From Alphaproteobacteria bacterium (GTDB taxonomy: Bacteria; Pseudomonadota; Alphaproteobacteria; Rhizobiales; Xanthobacteraceae): a DNA stretch of 7,764 nucleotides. The DNA is taken from NCBI GenBank assembly GCA_005883445.1, contig VAZL01000091.1:1-7764 (forward strand), written 5' to 3'. Made by a program: the position numbers and the translations under genes. Of the stretch, positions 7,751 to 7,764 are shown piece by piece (within the stretch, counting starts at the first letter, position 1; the number at the start of each line of letters is the position of its first letter). The notes under the pieces were generated by a model. It worked only from the letters and a program-made list of their open reading frames with translations, was not told where the DNA came from and ran no database searches.

Positions 7751-7764
7751 GCGCACGCCCGCGC

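Overview
This is a high-GC, densely coded chromosomal window that looks alphaproteobacterial, most likely Hyphomicrobiales (Rhizobiales) near the Bradyrhizobium/Rhodopseudomonas/Xanthobacteraceae area. That placement is an inference from remembered protein resemblance (HisZ, the roughly 325-residue HisG, the DUF2076 protein) and from codon use with G or C at nearly every third position. I see no insertion sequence, prophage, CRISPR array, tRNA or rRNA.

Layout. Positions 1-644 (+) hold the end of rsmE, a 16S rRNA methyltransferase whose start lies outside the window. Positions 761-2883 (+) hold hisZ and hisG, overlapping by four bases; they encode the two subunits of the first enzyme of histidine biosynthesis. 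Converging on them from the minus strand is a threonine synthase-like gene (4140 down to 2942). It is broken by an internal deletion of about 43 bases that removes about 15 residues and shifts the frame. Upstream of it on the same strand is a small GtrA-type membrane protein (4657-4187). A divergent promoter region follows. It contains a 16-bp inverted repeat placed between a plausible -35 and -10, and leads into a plus-strand polyprenyl-phosphate-type glycosyltransferase (4780-5841). Next are a ChbG/YdjC-family sugar deacetylase (5962-6843) and a DUF2076 protein with a very acidic tail (6977-7750).

How the genes may work together. HisZ and HisG form one enzyme. GtrA, the GT2 glycosyltransferase and the deacetylase suggest a second functional unit: a sugar is loaded onto a lipid carrier at the inner membrane, deacetylated to an amino sugar, and flipped to the periplasm for transfer to an envelope glycolipid or polymer. 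The closest known parallel is the Francisella/Bordetella lipid A amino-sugar route, with an FlmF2-type transferase and the NaxD deacetylase. The final periplasmic transferase is not in this window, so the product is unknown.

Points most worth a second look are the broken threonine synthase gene, the GtrA/GT2/deacetylase cluster, an orphan minus-strand intrinsic terminator at 6880-6908, the palindrome in the GT2 promoter, and the coexistence of a long HisG with HisZ. Most of the window is ordinary housekeeping sequence, and I do not see a clearly new multi-gene system.
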